From positions 1-64,000 of the forward strand of contig CAKOKQ010000002.1 in the NCBI GenBank assembly GCA_934095825.1: DNA of 64,000 bases, read 5' to 3'. Every line of letters begins with the position of its first letter. Position 1 is the stretch's first letter. The notes under the pieces are model-generated. The model was not told the origin of the DNA and did not search any database. It was given only the letters and a program-made list of their open reading frames with translations. The DNA comes from an uncultured Bacilli bacterium. Lineage in GTDB: Bacteria > Bacillota_I > Bacilli_A > RF39 > UBA660. Of this stretch, positions 32,048 to 41,767 are shown piece by piece. The translations under genes were made by a program, and so were the position numbers.

Positions 32048-34606
32048 ATGGAAAAAGTATGTTTAGTAGATGGTAATAACTTAATGTTTAGGGCCTATTA
32101 TGCCACCGCCTATAGTGGCAATATGATGAAAAATTCTAAAGGATTTCCCACCAATGCTTTATATGGCTTTGTTAATATGATGCAAAAAATAATTGAGGAA
32201 GAAAAACCTAAATACATTATGGTAGCTTTTGATGTAGGTAAAAACTTTCGTAAAGAAAAATATGCAACTTATAAGGCCGGACGAAGTGAGACACCAGAAG
32301 AATTAAAATCTCAAATGCCTGTTGCTCGAAAAATATTAGATGCTATGGGAATTAAATATTATGAGTTAGAACCATTTGAAGCTGATGATATTATTGGAAC
32401 CTTTGCTGATGCTTGTAATAATAATTGCGAATATGATGCCACCGTTATTTCTAGTGATAAAGATTTATTACAATTAATTACTGATGAAGTCGAAGTTAAA
32501 CTATTAAAAACCAAAGATTATATTAGATATAATCCCATTAATTTTAAAGAAGATTGGGGATTTACTCCCATTCATATGATTGACTATAAAGCCTTAGCCG
32601 GCGATTCATCCGATAACATTTCGGGAGTTAAAGGAATAGGGGATAAAACAGCTATTAACCTTTTAAAAACCTATGAAGATTTAGATGATATATATAATCA
32701 TATTGATGATATAAAAGGAGCAGTTAAAACTAAATTAATAAATGATAAAGAGAGTGCCTATATTTCGAAAGAAATGGCTACTATTTATAAAAAAGTTCCT
32801 ATCGATATTAATTTTGATAATATTAAATATAACGGTCCTAAATTAGAAGAATTAGCTAACATTTTTAGTGAATTAGAATTCTTTTCACTTTTAAAAAATA
32901 CTAAACCTAAAACAATAACTAAAGAAATAAAATTTACAACAATTTTGGATCCTAATGAAATAGAAGATACTGATACTTATGCTTACTATATTGAGTGTGA
33001 TAAAGAAAACTATCATCAAGCAAATATTATCGGTATGAGTGTTGTTACTAAGAAAAATAATTATTATGTTCCGAAATTGTTAATTAAAGATACCCTAAAT
33101 TATTTAAAAAATAAAATTAAATATACTTATGATTTAAAGAAAAATATTTGTCTTTTAAAAGATGAAAATATACTAGATAATACTATCTTTGATACGATGA
33201 TTGCCTCTTACTTGTTAGAAGAAAATACCAAGGAAGATATTGCCTATCTTATGATACCTAAAGATTATAAAGTAGAATTTTATGATACTTCCTTGAGAGT
33301 TGGCTTTACACCTAAAGATATTGTTACTAAGTCGCGTTTTATCTTTGATACTCGGGATGATTATTTAAAGAAAATAAAACTAGAAGATATGGAAAGCTTG
33401 TTTACTAATATAGAGATGCCTTTAATAAAAGTTTTAGCTAATATGGAATTAAATGGTATCAAATGTGATAAAGAAGTTTTGAAAAGTATGTCTTTAGAAG
33501 TATCAAAAAAGATTAAAGATATTGAAGAAAGAATTTATTTTGAGTGTGGAGAGGCCTTTAATATTGCCTCCCCTAAACAATTAGGAGTAATCCTTTTTGA
33601 AAAATTAAATTTACCGTTTGCCAAAAAAAATAAATCAGGAGGTTATAAGACTGATGTTGATACTTTAAAAAAATTAGTTAATTATAGTCCAGTAATTAGT
33701 GATATCTTAGAATTTAGAAACTTAAATAAACTTTATACAACTTATCTAGAAGGTCTTATTCCGTATATCTTTAGTGATGGTAAAATTCATACTATTTATA
33801 AGCAAAATTTAACCCGTACAGGCAGGCTTTCATCAGTTGAACCAAATATGCAAAATATTCCAGCTAAAGATAGTGAAGGAAGAAAGATAAAGAAAGCCTT
33901 TTATCCCGAATATGATTATCTTCTAAGCTGTGATTACTCTCAAATTGAGTTGCGCCTTTTAGCCCATATTAGTAAGTCCCAAGAACTAATTAATGCTTAT
34001 TTAAATGATGAAGATATCCATACGAAAGTGGCTGCTGATATTCATGGTATTTCTCAAAGTGAAGTAACTCCTCTAATGCGTAAAACTGCTAAAGCCGTTA
34101 TTTTTGGTATCGTTTATGGTATCAGTGGGTTTGGCCTCGGCGAAAACTTAGAAATACCTGCTAAAGAAGCTAAAAAATTCATTGAAAAATACTATGAATT
34201 ATACCCAGGGGTTAAAAAATACATGGACGAAATTATTAAAGAAGCTTACGAACGCGGTGAGGTTAGAACCTTGTTTAATCGTAAACGCACCATTGCTGAA
34301 TTAAATAATAAAAATTATATGATAAGACAACAGGGCGAAAGAATTGCCTTAAATACCCCAATTCAAGGAACCTGTGCCGATATTATGAAAAAAGCCATGG
34401 TTGAAATTTATAAAGCCTTTAAAGAAAATAATATTCAAAGTAAAATGCTATTACAAGTCCATGATGAATTAATCTTTGATGTTAAAAAAGAAGAAAAAGA
34501 TCAAGTAATAGCCATTGTTAAAGATAAAATGGAAAATGCTATAAAACTCGATGTTCCAATTAAAGTAAGTAGTGATATTGGCACTAATTGGTATGATACA
34601 AAATAG
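32048..34606 (+). CDS. polA: DNA polymerase I
   Basis: An 852-residue family A polymerase. Residues 1 to about 300 form the 5'-3' flap exonuclease (V-D-G-N-N-L-M-F-R-A, D-D-I-I-G-T-F, S-S-D-K-D-L-L-Q, G-D-S-S-D-N). The middle domain lacks the D-x-E motif of proofreading exonucleases (Y-I-E-C-D-K near 311), so 3'-5' activity is probably lost, as in many Bacilli. Polymerase motif A is D-Y-S-Q-I-E-L near 628, motif B R-K-T-A-K-A-V-I-F-G near 678 and motif C Q-V-H-D-E-L near 803. AGAAAGGATT is upstream of the ATG. Gap filling and repair; mutM follows. Confidence 0.97.
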   Translation: MEKVCLVDGNNLMFRAYYATAYSGNMMKNSKGFPTNALYGFVNMMQKIIEEEKPKYIMVAFDVGKNFRKEKYATYKAGRSETPEELKSQMPVARKILDAMGIKYYELEPFEADDIIGTFADACNNNCEYDATVISSDKDLLQLITDEVEVKLLKTKDYIRYNPINFKEDWGFTPIHMIDYKALAGDSSDNISGVKGIGDKTAINLLKTYEDLDDIYNHIDDIKGAVKTKLINDKESAYISKEMATIYKKVPIDINFDNIKYNGPKLEELANIFSELEFFSLLKNTKPKTITKEIKFTTILDPNEIEDTDTYAYYIECDKENYHQANIIGMSVVTKKNNYYVPKLLIKDTLNYLKNKIKYTYDLKKNICLLKDENILDNTIFDTMIASYLLEENTKEDIAYLMIPKDYKVEFYDTSLRVGFTPKDIVTKSRFIFDTRDDYLKKIKLEDMESLFTNIEMPLIKVLANMELNGIKCDKEVLKSMSLEVSKKIKDIEERIYFECGEAFNIASPKQLGVILFEKLNLPFAKKNKSGGYKTDVDTLKKLVNYSPVISDILEFRNLNKLYTTYLEGLIPYIFSDGKIHTIYKQNLTRTGRLSSVEPNMQNIPAKDSEGRKIKKAFYPEYDYLLSCDYSQIELRLLAHISKSQELINAYLNDEDIHTKVAADIHGISQSEVTPLMRKTAKAVIFGIVYGISGFGLGENLEIPAKEAKKFIEKYYELYPGVKKYMDEIIKEAYERGEVRTLFNRKRTIAELNNKNYMIRQQGERIALNTPIQGTCADIMKKAMVEIYKAFKENNIQSKMLLQVHDELIFDVKKEEKDQVIAIVKDKMENAIKLDVPIKVSSDIGTNWYDTK

Positions 34607-34753
34607 TTAATAAAAATACATAATAAGAAAAAATTAAATACTAAGATAACAAAAACGAAAAAAAGTCGAAAGAAAATCAAAAAAAATAAGTTCAAACTAT
34701 TTACAATTAAATAGGAACAGACTAAAATTAAAAATCAAGAAAGAAGAAGTAGT

Positions 34754-35572
34754 ATGCCAGAAATAGCTGAAGTAGAAACTGTTAGAAATGTTTTAAAAAA
34801 AAGCATTTTACACAAAAGAATAATTGGGGTTGATATTTATTATGAGAAGATGATTGAACAAGATGTAAAGGAGTTTAAGAATTGTCTTATTAATAATGAA
34901 TTTAGTGATATTAAAAGAGTAGGAAAATGGTTAATCTTTGAACTTAATGATTATTATTTACTTAGTCATTTGCGTATGGAAGGTAAGTATTTTATTAAAG
35001 ATACTAAGGAAGAAAGAGCTAAACATGAACATGTTATAATTCATTTTGCTGATAATACAGACCTTAGGTATCATGATACTAGAAAGTTTGGACGCATGAA
35101 AATAATTCCTAAGGCATCTTTATATGAAACCGAAGAAATTAAAAAGCAAGGAAAAGAGCCAGCAAGTAAAGAATTAACAGCACCTTACTTAATAGAAAAA
35201 TTTAAAACTAAGAAAGAACCTATTAAAACAGCTTTACTGGATCAAACAATTATAAGTGGTTTAGGAAATATTTATGCTAATGAAGTTTTATTTGCTAGTA
35301 ATATTAATCCCCAAAGACCAGCAAACAGTATTACACTAGAAGAAGCTGAAAAAATAGTTGATACCAGTGCCAGTATTATAAAAAAAGCCATGGAATTAGG
35401 AGGAACAACGATTAAAAGTTATACTTCTAGTTTAGGCGTTACAGGACATTATCAAGATTATCTATGTGTTCATAAAAGAGAAAACTTTCCTTGTAAAGTT
35501 TGTGGAGAAAAAATAATATGTATTAAAGTAGGAGGAAGAAGCACTTACTATTGTCCAAAGTGCCAAAAATAA
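34754..35572 (+). CDS. mutM: Formamidopyrimidine-DNA glycosylase
   Basis: A 272-residue repair enzyme removing 8-oxoguanine. It begins M-P-E-I-A-E-V-E-T-V; P2 and E3 are the catalytic residues (the usual sequence is PELPEVET). H-D-T-R-K-F-G near 110, G-L-G-N-I-Y-A-N-E near 169-177 and a C-terminal zinc finger with C-K-V-C (about 247-250) and C-P-K-C near the end complete the family. It follows polA and is first of a run with a GNAT gene and murD. Confidence 0.95.
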   Translation: MPEIAEVETVRNVLKKSILHKRIIGVDIYYEKMIEQDVKEFKNCLINNEFSDIKRVGKWLIFELNDYYLLSHLRMEGKYFIKDTKEERAKHEHVIIHFADNTDLRYHDTRKFGRMKIIPKASLYETEEIKKQGKEPASKELTAPYLIEKFKTKKEPIKTALLDQTIISGLGNIYANEVLFASNINPQRPANSITLEEAEKIVDTSASIIKKAMELGGTTIKSYTSSLGVTGHYQDYLCVHKRENFPCKVCGEKIICIKVGGRSTYYCPKCQK

Positions 35573-35574
35573 TT

Positions 35575-36219
35575 ATGGAAATAGAAGAAGATAAAAGAAC
35601 TATTGATAAAGTTGATTTTATAGAAATGAAGAATTTTAATAATTATTTACTAGATAGTGATCTTTATAAAGTATTTGACTTTGGACTTAATTATGGCAAT
35701 AAAAATATTAAAATTTTTAGGATAGTCGAAAGATATACGAGATATACAGTAGGAGCCGTGGAATTTTTACTAACACCAATGGGACTTGATATAAAAATAG
35801 GCTTAAATAGTGCTTATCGTTATAATGGAAATGGCACAAAATTATTAAAAATGATTATAAAATCATTTGGCGAATCTCTAAACAATACAGAGTACTTTGT
35901 TGCTCATATTGCCCCAGATAATTTAGTATCCCAAAAATTATTTTCTAAGTGTGGTTTTGCTAGTGATTTTGATGAAATTGAGACGGAATTAGCAGAAGGG
36001 TACTTAACATATAAAAAAAGAAACCCTAATTATGGCAAAAAAAATTACCGAAAAGATGAAGTTATATTTTGTCAAAGTGATGATGCTAATGCCTATTATA
36101 AATTAGAAATATTTAAAAGTGATGCGGCTGGTAATATTTTAGAAAAAAATAAACATTATGTTGAAGATTTAAATCAAATTTTGAAAAAAACAAGAACTAA
36201 AGGAGAAGAAAAAATATGA
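35575..36219 (+). CDS. GNAT-like acetyltransferase
   Basis: A 214-residue protein. A GNAT core is suggested by V-G-A-V-E-F-L near 61, a strand with L-D-I-K-I-G-L-N, then R-Y-N-G-N-G-T-K-L-L (the acetyl-CoA loop, about 83-92) and A-P-D-N-L-V-S-Q-K-L-F-S-K-C-G-F near 115-130. The C-terminus is longer than usual. ATG 35575 comes just after the mutM stop; a TTG at 35551 with GGAGGAAG upstream is an alternative. Substrate unknown. It overlaps murD by 4 bases. Confidence 0.7.
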   Translation: MEIEEDKRTIDKVDFIEMKNFNNYLLDSDLYKVFDFGLNYGNKNIKIFRIVERYTRYTVGAVEFLLTPMGLDIKIGLNSAYRYNGNGTKLLKMIIKSFGESLNNTEYFVAHIAPDNLVSQKLFSKCGFASDFDEIETELAEGYLTYKKRNPNYGKKNYRKDEVIFCQSDDANAYYKLEIFKSDAAGNILEKNKHYVEDLNQILKKTRTKGEEKI

Positions 36220-37550
36220 TTAAATTAAAAATGAGTAAAATTTTTGTTTTAGGAATGGCCAGAAGTGGTTATGAAGTAAGTAAATACTTAAGTAAATATA
36301 ATAATGAAATAATTGTAACTGATGCTAAAGAGCAAGATAGTGATAAAGTAAAAGAATTAGAAAGTTTAGGCGTTAAAGTCGTAATAACAGATAAGCCCGA
36401 AGAACTATTAGATAGTACTTATGATGTAGTTATTAAAAATCCAGGGATTAAATATACTAACCCTTTAATAGTTAAAGCTGATACTTTAAATATTCCCGTT
36501 ATTAACGAAGTAGAAGCTGCCTCTTACTTTTTTCCCGAAGGATTACAAGTAATTGGGGTAACTGGCTCAAATGGTAAAACTACTACTACCAATCTAATAA
36601 ATGAAATGCTAAAAAAAGACGGTAAAAAAGTCATCATGGCTGGTAATATGGGAATCCCTGTTTGTAGCGTTTTAAATGATTTAACTAGTGATACTATTCT
36701 TTTACTAGAAATATCTATTCAACAACTTTGTAATATGAATCATTTTAAAACTAATGTTAGCATTCTAACTAATCTTACTCCAACTCATATTGACTTTTTA
36801 GATACTTATGAAAATTATATTAATACTAAGAAGAGAATATTTAATAATCATACAGATAAAGATATTGCTATTCTTAACTTAAATAATGAAGATGAGATAA
36901 AGTTAACTAAAGATATTAAATCTCATAAAGTTTATTTTAGTAGTACTAAACCAACTGATATTTGTGTTACCGATGACTATATTACTTACTTTGGGGAAAA
37001 AATAATAAAGTTGGAAGATATTAAACTACAAGGAACCCATAATTATGAAAATATTTGCTGCGCCATAGGGGCCGTTAAACATTATGGGGTAAAAAATGCC
37101 GCTATTATTAAAGTTTTAGAAGATTTTGGGGGTGTTGAACATCGCCTTGAGTATGTAAGAACTCTAAATAATGTTATGTATTATAATGACTCTAAAGCTA
37201 CAAATACCGTATCAACAACTATTGCTTTAAAAGCCTTTAATAAACCAACTATTTTAATTATGGGAGGCTTAGATAGAGGACATTCCTTTGAACCATTAAA
37301 TGACTATATGAAAAATGTTAAATTAGTTGTTTGTTATGGAGCTACTAAATTGCGCATTGAAAAGTGGGCTAAGGGTTTAAATATTTTAGTTAAAGTTTTT
37401 GATAATTTACACGATGCTACTATTGAGGCCGCTAAAGAAGCTACTGCTGGTGATGTTGTCTTACTTTCTCCAGCTTGCGCTTCTTGGGACCAATATAAAT
37501 GCTTTGAAGACCGCGGTACGGAATATAAAAAAATAGTTAACGGACTATAA
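36216..37550 (+). CDS. murD: UDP-N-acetylmuramoylalanine--D-glutamate ligase
   Basis: A 444-residue cytosolic ligase adding D-Glu to UDP-MurNAc-L-Ala. V-L-G-M-A-R-S-G near 11-18 starts the UDP-binding domain, G-S-N-G-K-T-T-T (117-124) is the ATP loop, L-L-E-I-S-I-Q-Q-L near 155-163 corresponds to the E-L-S-S-F-Q-L motif, L-T-P-T-H-I-D near 177 and N-D-S-K-A-T-N near 320 complete the Mur set. AAGGAGAAG precedes ATG 36216. It lies outside the usual dcw gene order. Confidence 0.95.
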   Translation: MIKLKMSKIFVLGMARSGYEVSKYLSKYNNEIIVTDAKEQDSDKVKELESLGVKVVITDKPEELLDSTYDVVIKNPGIKYTNPLIVKADTLNIPVINEVEAASYFFPEGLQVIGVTGSNGKTTTTNLINEMLKKDGKKVIMAGNMGIPVCSVLNDLTSDTILLLEISIQQLCNMNHFKTNVSILTNLTPTHIDFLDTYENYINTKKRIFNNHTDKDIAILNLNNEDEIKLTKDIKSHKVYFSSTKPTDICVTDDYITYFGEKIIKLEDIKLQGTHNYENICCAIGAVKHYGVKNAAIIKVLEDFGGVEHRLEYVRTLNNVMYYNDSKATNTVSTTIALKAFNKPTILIMGGLDRGHSFEPLNDYMKNVKLVVCYGATKLRIEKWAKGLNILVKVFDNLHDATIEAAKEATAGDVVLLSPACASWDQYKCFEDRGTEYKKIVNGL

Positions 37551-37551
37551 A

Positions 37552-38187
37552 ATGCGGGTTGTATTAGATAATAAAGACATCGATGTTATAATCGAACATA
37601 AACAAAATAAAAATCTTTATATACGAGTTACAGATAATTTAGAACTGTTGGTAACTTGTAACAAAAGGGTATCAGAAAAAGAAATATTAGATATTATCGA
37701 AAAAAATAATAAGTCTTTAATTAAGATGTATAACAAAAAACTAAAAGAACTAGATAATAATAGTTTCTTTTACTATTTGGGAAAACCTTATACAATTATA
37801 TATAATAAAGATGTAAAAAAATATTATATCGAAGAAGATTGTATTATTGTTAAAGATGAAAAAATGCTAAATAAGTTTTATGCTGAAGAGTGTGCGCGTA
37901 TTTTTACTGAGGAAATAGAAAAATATAAACCCGTGTTTAACTATTTACCCAAATTTAGCTTAAGGGTTAGAAAAATGAAAACTCGTTGGGGTGTTTGTAA
38001 TAGGGGTAATAATACCGTTACTTTAAATAGTGAACTTTTAAAAAAAGAAGTTAGACTTATTGATTATGTTATTGTTCACGAATTAAGTCACTTTAAAGAA
38101 GCTAATCATAGTGAAAGGTTCTGGCATGAAGTATCTTTAAGATACCCAAATTATAAAGATGCGAGAAAAGAATTAAATGAAGTTTAA
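37552..38187 (+). CDS. YgjP-like M48-family zinc metallopeptidase domain protein
   Basis: A 211-residue protein with the zinc motif H-E-L-S-H at about 176-180, followed by N-H-S-E-R-F-W near 186-192. M-K-T-R-W-G-V-C-N near 142 is the other hallmark of the YgjP/WSS1-like group (DUF45). The start is one base after the murD stop, so the two are co-translated. No signal peptide. Substrate unknown. It ends in a terminator. Confidence 0.85.
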   Translation: MRVVLDNKDIDVIIEHKQNKNLYIRVTDNLELLVTCNKRVSEKEILDIIEKNNKSLIKMYNKKLKELDNNSFFYYLGKPYTIIYNKDVKKYYIEEDCIIVKDEKMLNKFYAEECARIFTEEIEKYKPVFNYLPKFSLRVRKMKTRWGVCNRGNNTVTLNSELLKKEVRLIDYVIVHELSHFKEANHSERFWHEVSLRYPNYKDARKELNEV

Positions 38188-38209
38188 GATGCCTAAAAGG
38201 CGTCTTTTT
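38186..38209 (+). terminator. Rho-independent terminator after the YgjP-like gene
   Basis: Stem AAGATGCC with GGCGTCTT, loop TAAAA, then T-run. It overlaps the stop codon. Confidence 0.8.
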
Positions 38210-38235
38210 CTATGAAAAGAAGTGCTATAAAAGCA

Positions 38236-38470
38236 CTAGATTAAATCTTCATTATTATAGATAAAATCAACTATATTAACATTATGAATACCATTAATAT
38301 TCTTTTGAAAAGTAAAATCTAAAATAAATAAATATCTTGGATATAAGTCCTTTATTTCATAAAATGGTTTATATTCTCTGTCTTTGTTTTATTATTAAGC
38401 ATACCGATTAATAAAAAAAGAAGAGTAACGATTGTTACGGAGATAATGCTGCTTACTACATACGAGTTTA
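38236..38470 (-). pseudogene. Frameshifted small membrane-anchored protein
   Basis: Read on the minus strand just after ftsW, one frame gives I-N-S-Y-V-V-S-S-I-I-S-V-T-I-V-T-L-L-F, a membrane helix followed by N-N-K-T-K. A +1/-1 shift in an A-rich run then gives E-Y-K-P-F-Y-E-I-K-D-L-Y-P-R-Y-L-F-I-L ending at a TAG (38236). No start codon precedes the helix in frame. A hairpin AGTGC/GCACT follows the stop. It looks like a recently broken gene in the ftsW operon. Confidence 0.5.
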
Positions 38471-38472
38471 TT

Positions 38473-39552
38473 TTAACTCTTACTAATGTTTAAAATAATA
38501 CCAATGGAAGCAAAAGAAACTAGTAAACTAGAGCCACCATAACTAAAGAAAGGTAAAGTCACACCGGTAACAGGAATAAGTCCCACAACCACACATAAAT
38601 TTAACAAAGCTTGAATTAAAATTCCAAAGGATAAGCCAAAACTTAAGTATTTGGCAAATAAGTTTTTAGCTTGCATACTTATCTTAATTGAAAAATAAAA
38701 TAAAAGCATAAAAATACTGGTAACCACTAAGACTCCTAAAAAACCAAATTCTTCCGAAATAATAGAAAAAATAAAATCAGTTTGGGGTTCTGGAAGATAA
38801 AAATGTTTTTGAATGGAAGAACCAAAACCAAGCCCTAAAAGACCGCCGGGACCAATCGCATATAAACTTTGAATTATTTGAAACCCGCTACCTAAGGGAT
38901 CAACCCAAGGATTGATAAAAGAAATAATCCTAGCTAGACGATAGGGCGCTACGATAATAAGACCAATTATCCCAAATAAGCCCAAAATCCCACACTTAAC
39001 AAAAAAAGAAATTTTGGCACCTGATATAAAAATAATCATAATAAGAGTTAAAACAATAACCATACCTTGCCCAAAATCAGGTTCTAACATAATAAGACCA
39101 AAGAAAAGAAAAATAATTCCAAGAATTGGGAATATTCCTTTAACAATATCTTTTACTGAAGAATCATTATTGGCTAGATATTTAGAAACGAAAATAATTA
39201 AACCTATTTTAGCAAATTCCGAAGGTTGGATACCAAAAGAGCCAATTCCAAACCAACTTCGGGCTCCATTTCTCACCTTTCCAATACCAGGGATAAGTAC
39301 CAAAACTAATAAAATAAAACAGACCAGTAGTATCTTGTTAGCATATTTATAATATTTTTTATAATCAAAATTAGATAAAATTATCATAATAAAAATGCCG
39401 ATAATAAAAAATAAGGCTTGATGTTTAACATATTTTAAAGGATCATTAAACTTATATTCTGCCCAAATATTGCTAGCTGAATAAATCATAATAATTCCTA
39501 GGATTCCAGCAATAATACTTAAGAAAAATAATTTATAATCTATTTTTTTCAA
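38473..39552 (-). CDS. ftsW: Peptidoglycan glycosyltransferase FtsW (SEDS family)
   Basis: A 359-residue protein with about ten helices. I-Y-S-A-S near 22-26, N-G-A-R-S-W-F-G-I-G near 94-103 with I-Q-P-S-E-F-A-K following, D-F-G-Q-G near 160, and P-F-F-S-Y-G-G-S-S-L near 335 are the SEDS signatures. SEDS proteins polymerise glycan strands from lipid II. The N-G-A-R-S-W and S-Y-G-G-S-S forms are closer to FtsW than the second copy at 54120, which I call RodA. The exact division of labour between the two is inferred. Confidence 0.88.
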   Translation of the reverse strand: MKKIDYKLFFLSIIAGILGIIMIYSASNIWAEYKFNDPLKYVKHQALFFIIGIFIMIILSNFDYKKYYKYANKILLVCFILLVLVLIPGIGKVRNGARSWFGIGSFGIQPSEFAKIGLIIFVSKYLANNDSSVKDIVKGIFPILGIIFLFFGLIMLEPDFGQGMVIVLTLIMIIFISGAKISFFVKCGILGLFGIIGLIIVAPYRLARIISFINPWVDPLGSGFQIIQSLYAIGPGGLLGLGFGSSIQKHFYLPEPQTDFIFSIISEEFGFLGVLVVTSIFMLLFYFSIKISMQAKNLFAKYLSFGLSFGILIQALLNLCVVVGLIPVTGVTLPFFSYGGSSLLVSFASIGIILNISKS

Positions 39553-39680
39553 AAAGAACCACCTATATAAATATATGTTTTAATTTTTAAATTATGGGTT
39601 AAATATTAATCCTAAAAGACATGAAAAAGCTTTAAGATTTTAAAATTTCTTAAAGTTTAAAATATCATTTATAATTAATT

Positions 39681-40061
39681 TTATCTATGTTTAGAAGTTT
39701 CAGCCTCTAGTTCTTCTGTACTGCCATATGCTTTTTTCATTGCCGTTAATATTTCTCTTTTTACTTCTTTGTTAGATGTAACTTCAAGACAAGCATTAAG
39801 TCTTTCCCTTAACATACCAAGAGCCTCAGAAACATCTACTCCAAGTGCTTGTAACTTAAGTATGGCATCTAAGCTTTTTAACTGCAAATTAATTGTTTCT
39901 ATTGCATCATCCTGACTAAGACTGGATAATTTTTCTTGAAATGATTCTTCCTTGTCATTGTCTTCAGAATCGTTCCTGCTTTTTTCAGTCTTCTTTTCGA
40001 TACCTTCAATATTATCTTCTGTTGGTTCTAATAAACCTTCTATGTTTTCAAAGTAATTCAT
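39681..40061 (-). CDS. Uncharacterised acidic helical protein
   Basis: A 126-residue protein starting at the ATG (complement of 40059-40061) with GGAGGAAGAA immediately upstream; a longer ORF start at 40106 lacks such a site. The first 50 residues are very acidic and low in complexity (E-K-K-T-E-K-S-R-N-D-S-E-D-N-D). The rest is helical with L-K-S-L-D-A-I-L-K-L-Q-A-L-G-V-D. No motif recognised. It lies 78 bases downstream of another unknown gene in the same direction. Confidence 0.55.
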   Translation of the reverse strand: MNYFENIEGLLEPTEDNIEGIEKKTEKSRNDSEDNDKEESFQEKLSSLSQDDAIETINLQLKSLDAILKLQALGVDVSEALGMLRERLNACLEVTSNKEVKREILTAMKKAYGSTEELEAETSKHR

Positions 40062-40139
40062 TTCTTCCTCCATAAAAATTATATAATTATTAATAACATT
40101 TAGCAATAATTTATGATGAAGATAAAAAATTATCTTATA

Positions 40140-40907
40140 CTATAAATAACTTGTATTGTTATTTTGCTTTTTTACTAAACGAATCTTTTTTATTTCTTGC
40201 ACCATTTTTTCTGGTAATACTTCATCATTTAACCTAATTGAATTAATATATAAATTTAAAAGATCTTCATTAGCAATTAATAATAGCTCTTCCGAGTAGT
40301 CAGGCTTAATAATAGATTTTTCATAACGCCCTAAAAAATTACCATATCGTAGCTGAAAATTATCAATTGTTTCTAAAAAAGTAAATGAGCTATCACTAAT
40401 ACCAATTGATATAGCTGGATTTAGAGGGTGTACTAATATACTAGGAAATAAAAGGCCGTTTTTACTGGTGTAATCTTTAATACTTCTTATTAATACCTCT
40501 AATTTATAATAAGCATCATAACCAAATAATTTTATAAATTTATCTCTTTTAACATCATCATCTACAGCCATAATGCCAAGACTCTTGTTATTATAAAAAT
40601 CAAGATAAAAATTACTTGGAAATTTGCTACCTTTAATAAGTTCACCAGCACTTATTAATTTAACTTTGGAAGGAATAAGGGCTTGCAGTTCGATAGATTT
40701 TTCAAATAAAAAATCATCATATGCTTTCTGTATTTTTTCTAAATAATTAGAAAATTCAAGACCACTTACTTGATCATTTTTGAAATATTTCTTATTTTGT
40801 TTAATTAAAGCTTCTAAAAAAGCTCTTTGTTCTAATAATTTATTTTTATATTCTATTTTTTCTTTCATATAATTATCTACCTTTTTAAATATTTTGCTTT
40901 TACCCAA
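40140..40907 (-). CDS. Uncharacterised 255-residue protein
   Basis: A soluble protein beginning with a basic coiled-coil-like stretch (about 1-70) and then a mixed alpha/beta region with N-F-Y-L-D-F-Y, L-F-P-S-I-L-V-H-P near 150-158 and I-G-I-S-D-S-S-F-T-F. No signal peptide or known motif is seen. It has no close gene upstream; the 146 bases before it hold no recognisable element. I do not recognise it. Confidence 0.6.
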   Translation of the reverse strand: MGKSKIFKKVDNYMKEKIEYKNKLLEQRAFLEALIKQNKKYFKNDQVSGLEFSNYLEKIQKAYDDFLFEKSIELQALIPSKVKLISAGELIKGSKFPSNFYLDFYNNKSLGIMAVDDDVKRDKFIKLFGYDAYYKLEVLIRSIKDYTSKNGLLFPSILVHPLNPAISIGISDSSFTFLETIDNFQLRYGNFLGRYEKSIIKPDYSEELLLIANEDLLNLYINSIRLNDEVLPEKMVQEIKKIRLVKKQNNNTSYL

Positions 40908-41053
40908 AGTAATTTCTGCTCGGGGATAAATATATTATCATGTTTTAAACCAAATTACTAGATAGTTAGTTCTTAAAAGTAATCAAGAAAATATATAAGT
41001 GTTTTTATTTCTAAAGTTTTCTTTTAAAATTAATTTGTTAATCAAAAAAATAA

Positions 41054-41689
41054 CTAAAATGAATAAAGTAGGGTAATAACTCGGCCTTTAACACTAATGA
41101 AACCTTCTTCTTTTAAGTTTTTTAGTTCTCTTGTCATCGCACATCTATCAATAGCTAAATAATCAGCCAAATCTTGCCAAGTACTTTTAAGATAAATTAT
41201 TTTTGAACGATTTTTTAAAGCTTCAATTCGAAAATACTCTAGTAATTTATTACGAATCGTTTTTTGCGTTAATATCTCGATTCTTTCATTTTTTAAAGTG
41301 TTTTTTTCTAGGGCAATCATCAGTAAATTCTTGATAAACTGATTATAATAACTATACTTGGTATCATTTATACTTAAAATAACTTTATAATCTAACCATA
41401 ATATTTTAGTATCTTCTCTTGTAATAATTTCATAATCATTACTAAGTAAACTAGTTAGAGAAGTACCTAGTATTTCATCTTCATAAATAGTTTCGATAAT
41501 AGTCCTAGTTCCATTATAATCAATTCTTACAATATCAAGACTACCATCTATTACTAGGCCAATACTTTCCTTGTCTTTAAAAAGATAAGCTATGTTGACA
41601 CCTTTTTGATATGTAAAGTTAGAAGTTTCTAAAAGTTTTAATAATTTGCTTTTATTATCAGGGGTTATATCTTTAAAAAGAGAAATCAT
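41054..41689 (-). CDS. Crp/Fnr family transcription regulator
   Basis: A 211-residue regulator. An N-terminal cyclic-nucleotide-binding-like beta-roll (L-V-I-D-G-S-L-D-I-V near 44-53) is joined by a long helix to a winged helix with T-W-Q-D-L-A-D-Y-L-A-I-D-R-C-A-M-T-R-E-L near 170-189. The only Cys is in the recognition helix, so it lacks the cysteine set of oxygen-sensing FNR. It is divergent from nrdD with a perfect palindrome between them. Likely activator of the anaerobic nucleotide operon and repressor of itself. The signal is unknown. Confidence 0.88.
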   Translation of the reverse strand: MISLFKDITPDNKSKLLKLLETSNFTYQKGVNIAYLFKDKESIGLVIDGSLDIVRIDYNGTRTIIETIYEDEILGTSLTSLLSNDYEIITREDTKILWLDYKVILSINDTKYSYYNQFIKNLLMIALEKNTLKNERIEILTQKTIRNKLLEYFRIEALKNRSKIIYLKSTWQDLADYLAIDRCAMTRELKNLKEEGFISVKGRVITLLYSF

Positions 41690-41709
41690 GTTTACACCTC
41701 TTACTTAAA

Positions 41710-41738
41710 AATATAACAAAAAGTTAGAAATGTTGCAA
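41710..41738 (-). promoter_or_regulatory. Promoter of the Crp/Fnr regulator gene
   Basis: On the minus strand TTGCAA (41733-41738) and TATATT (41710-41715) are 17 bases apart. The -35 lies inside the palindrome at 41731-41746, so binding there would block it. Confidence 0.6.
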
Positions 41739-41746
41739 GTGCAACA
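41731..41746. promoter_or_regulatory. Crp/Fnr operator palindrome
   Basis: TGTTGCA-AG-TGCAACA is a perfect 7+7 inverted repeat. Its centre (41738.5) lies 41.5 bases before the nrdD transcription start expected from TATATT at 41768-41773, the class II activator position of Crp/Fnr proteins. It also covers the -35 of the divergent regulator gene. Confidence 0.75.
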
Positions 41747-41767
41747 AAATAATTTTTGCGATTATGT

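Noticed and set aside
39014..39352. 112-codon ORF on the plus strand inside ftsW
   Set aside because: It is the antisense of a well-supported SEDS gene and has low-complexity Ile/Lys/Pro composition typical of a shadow frame.
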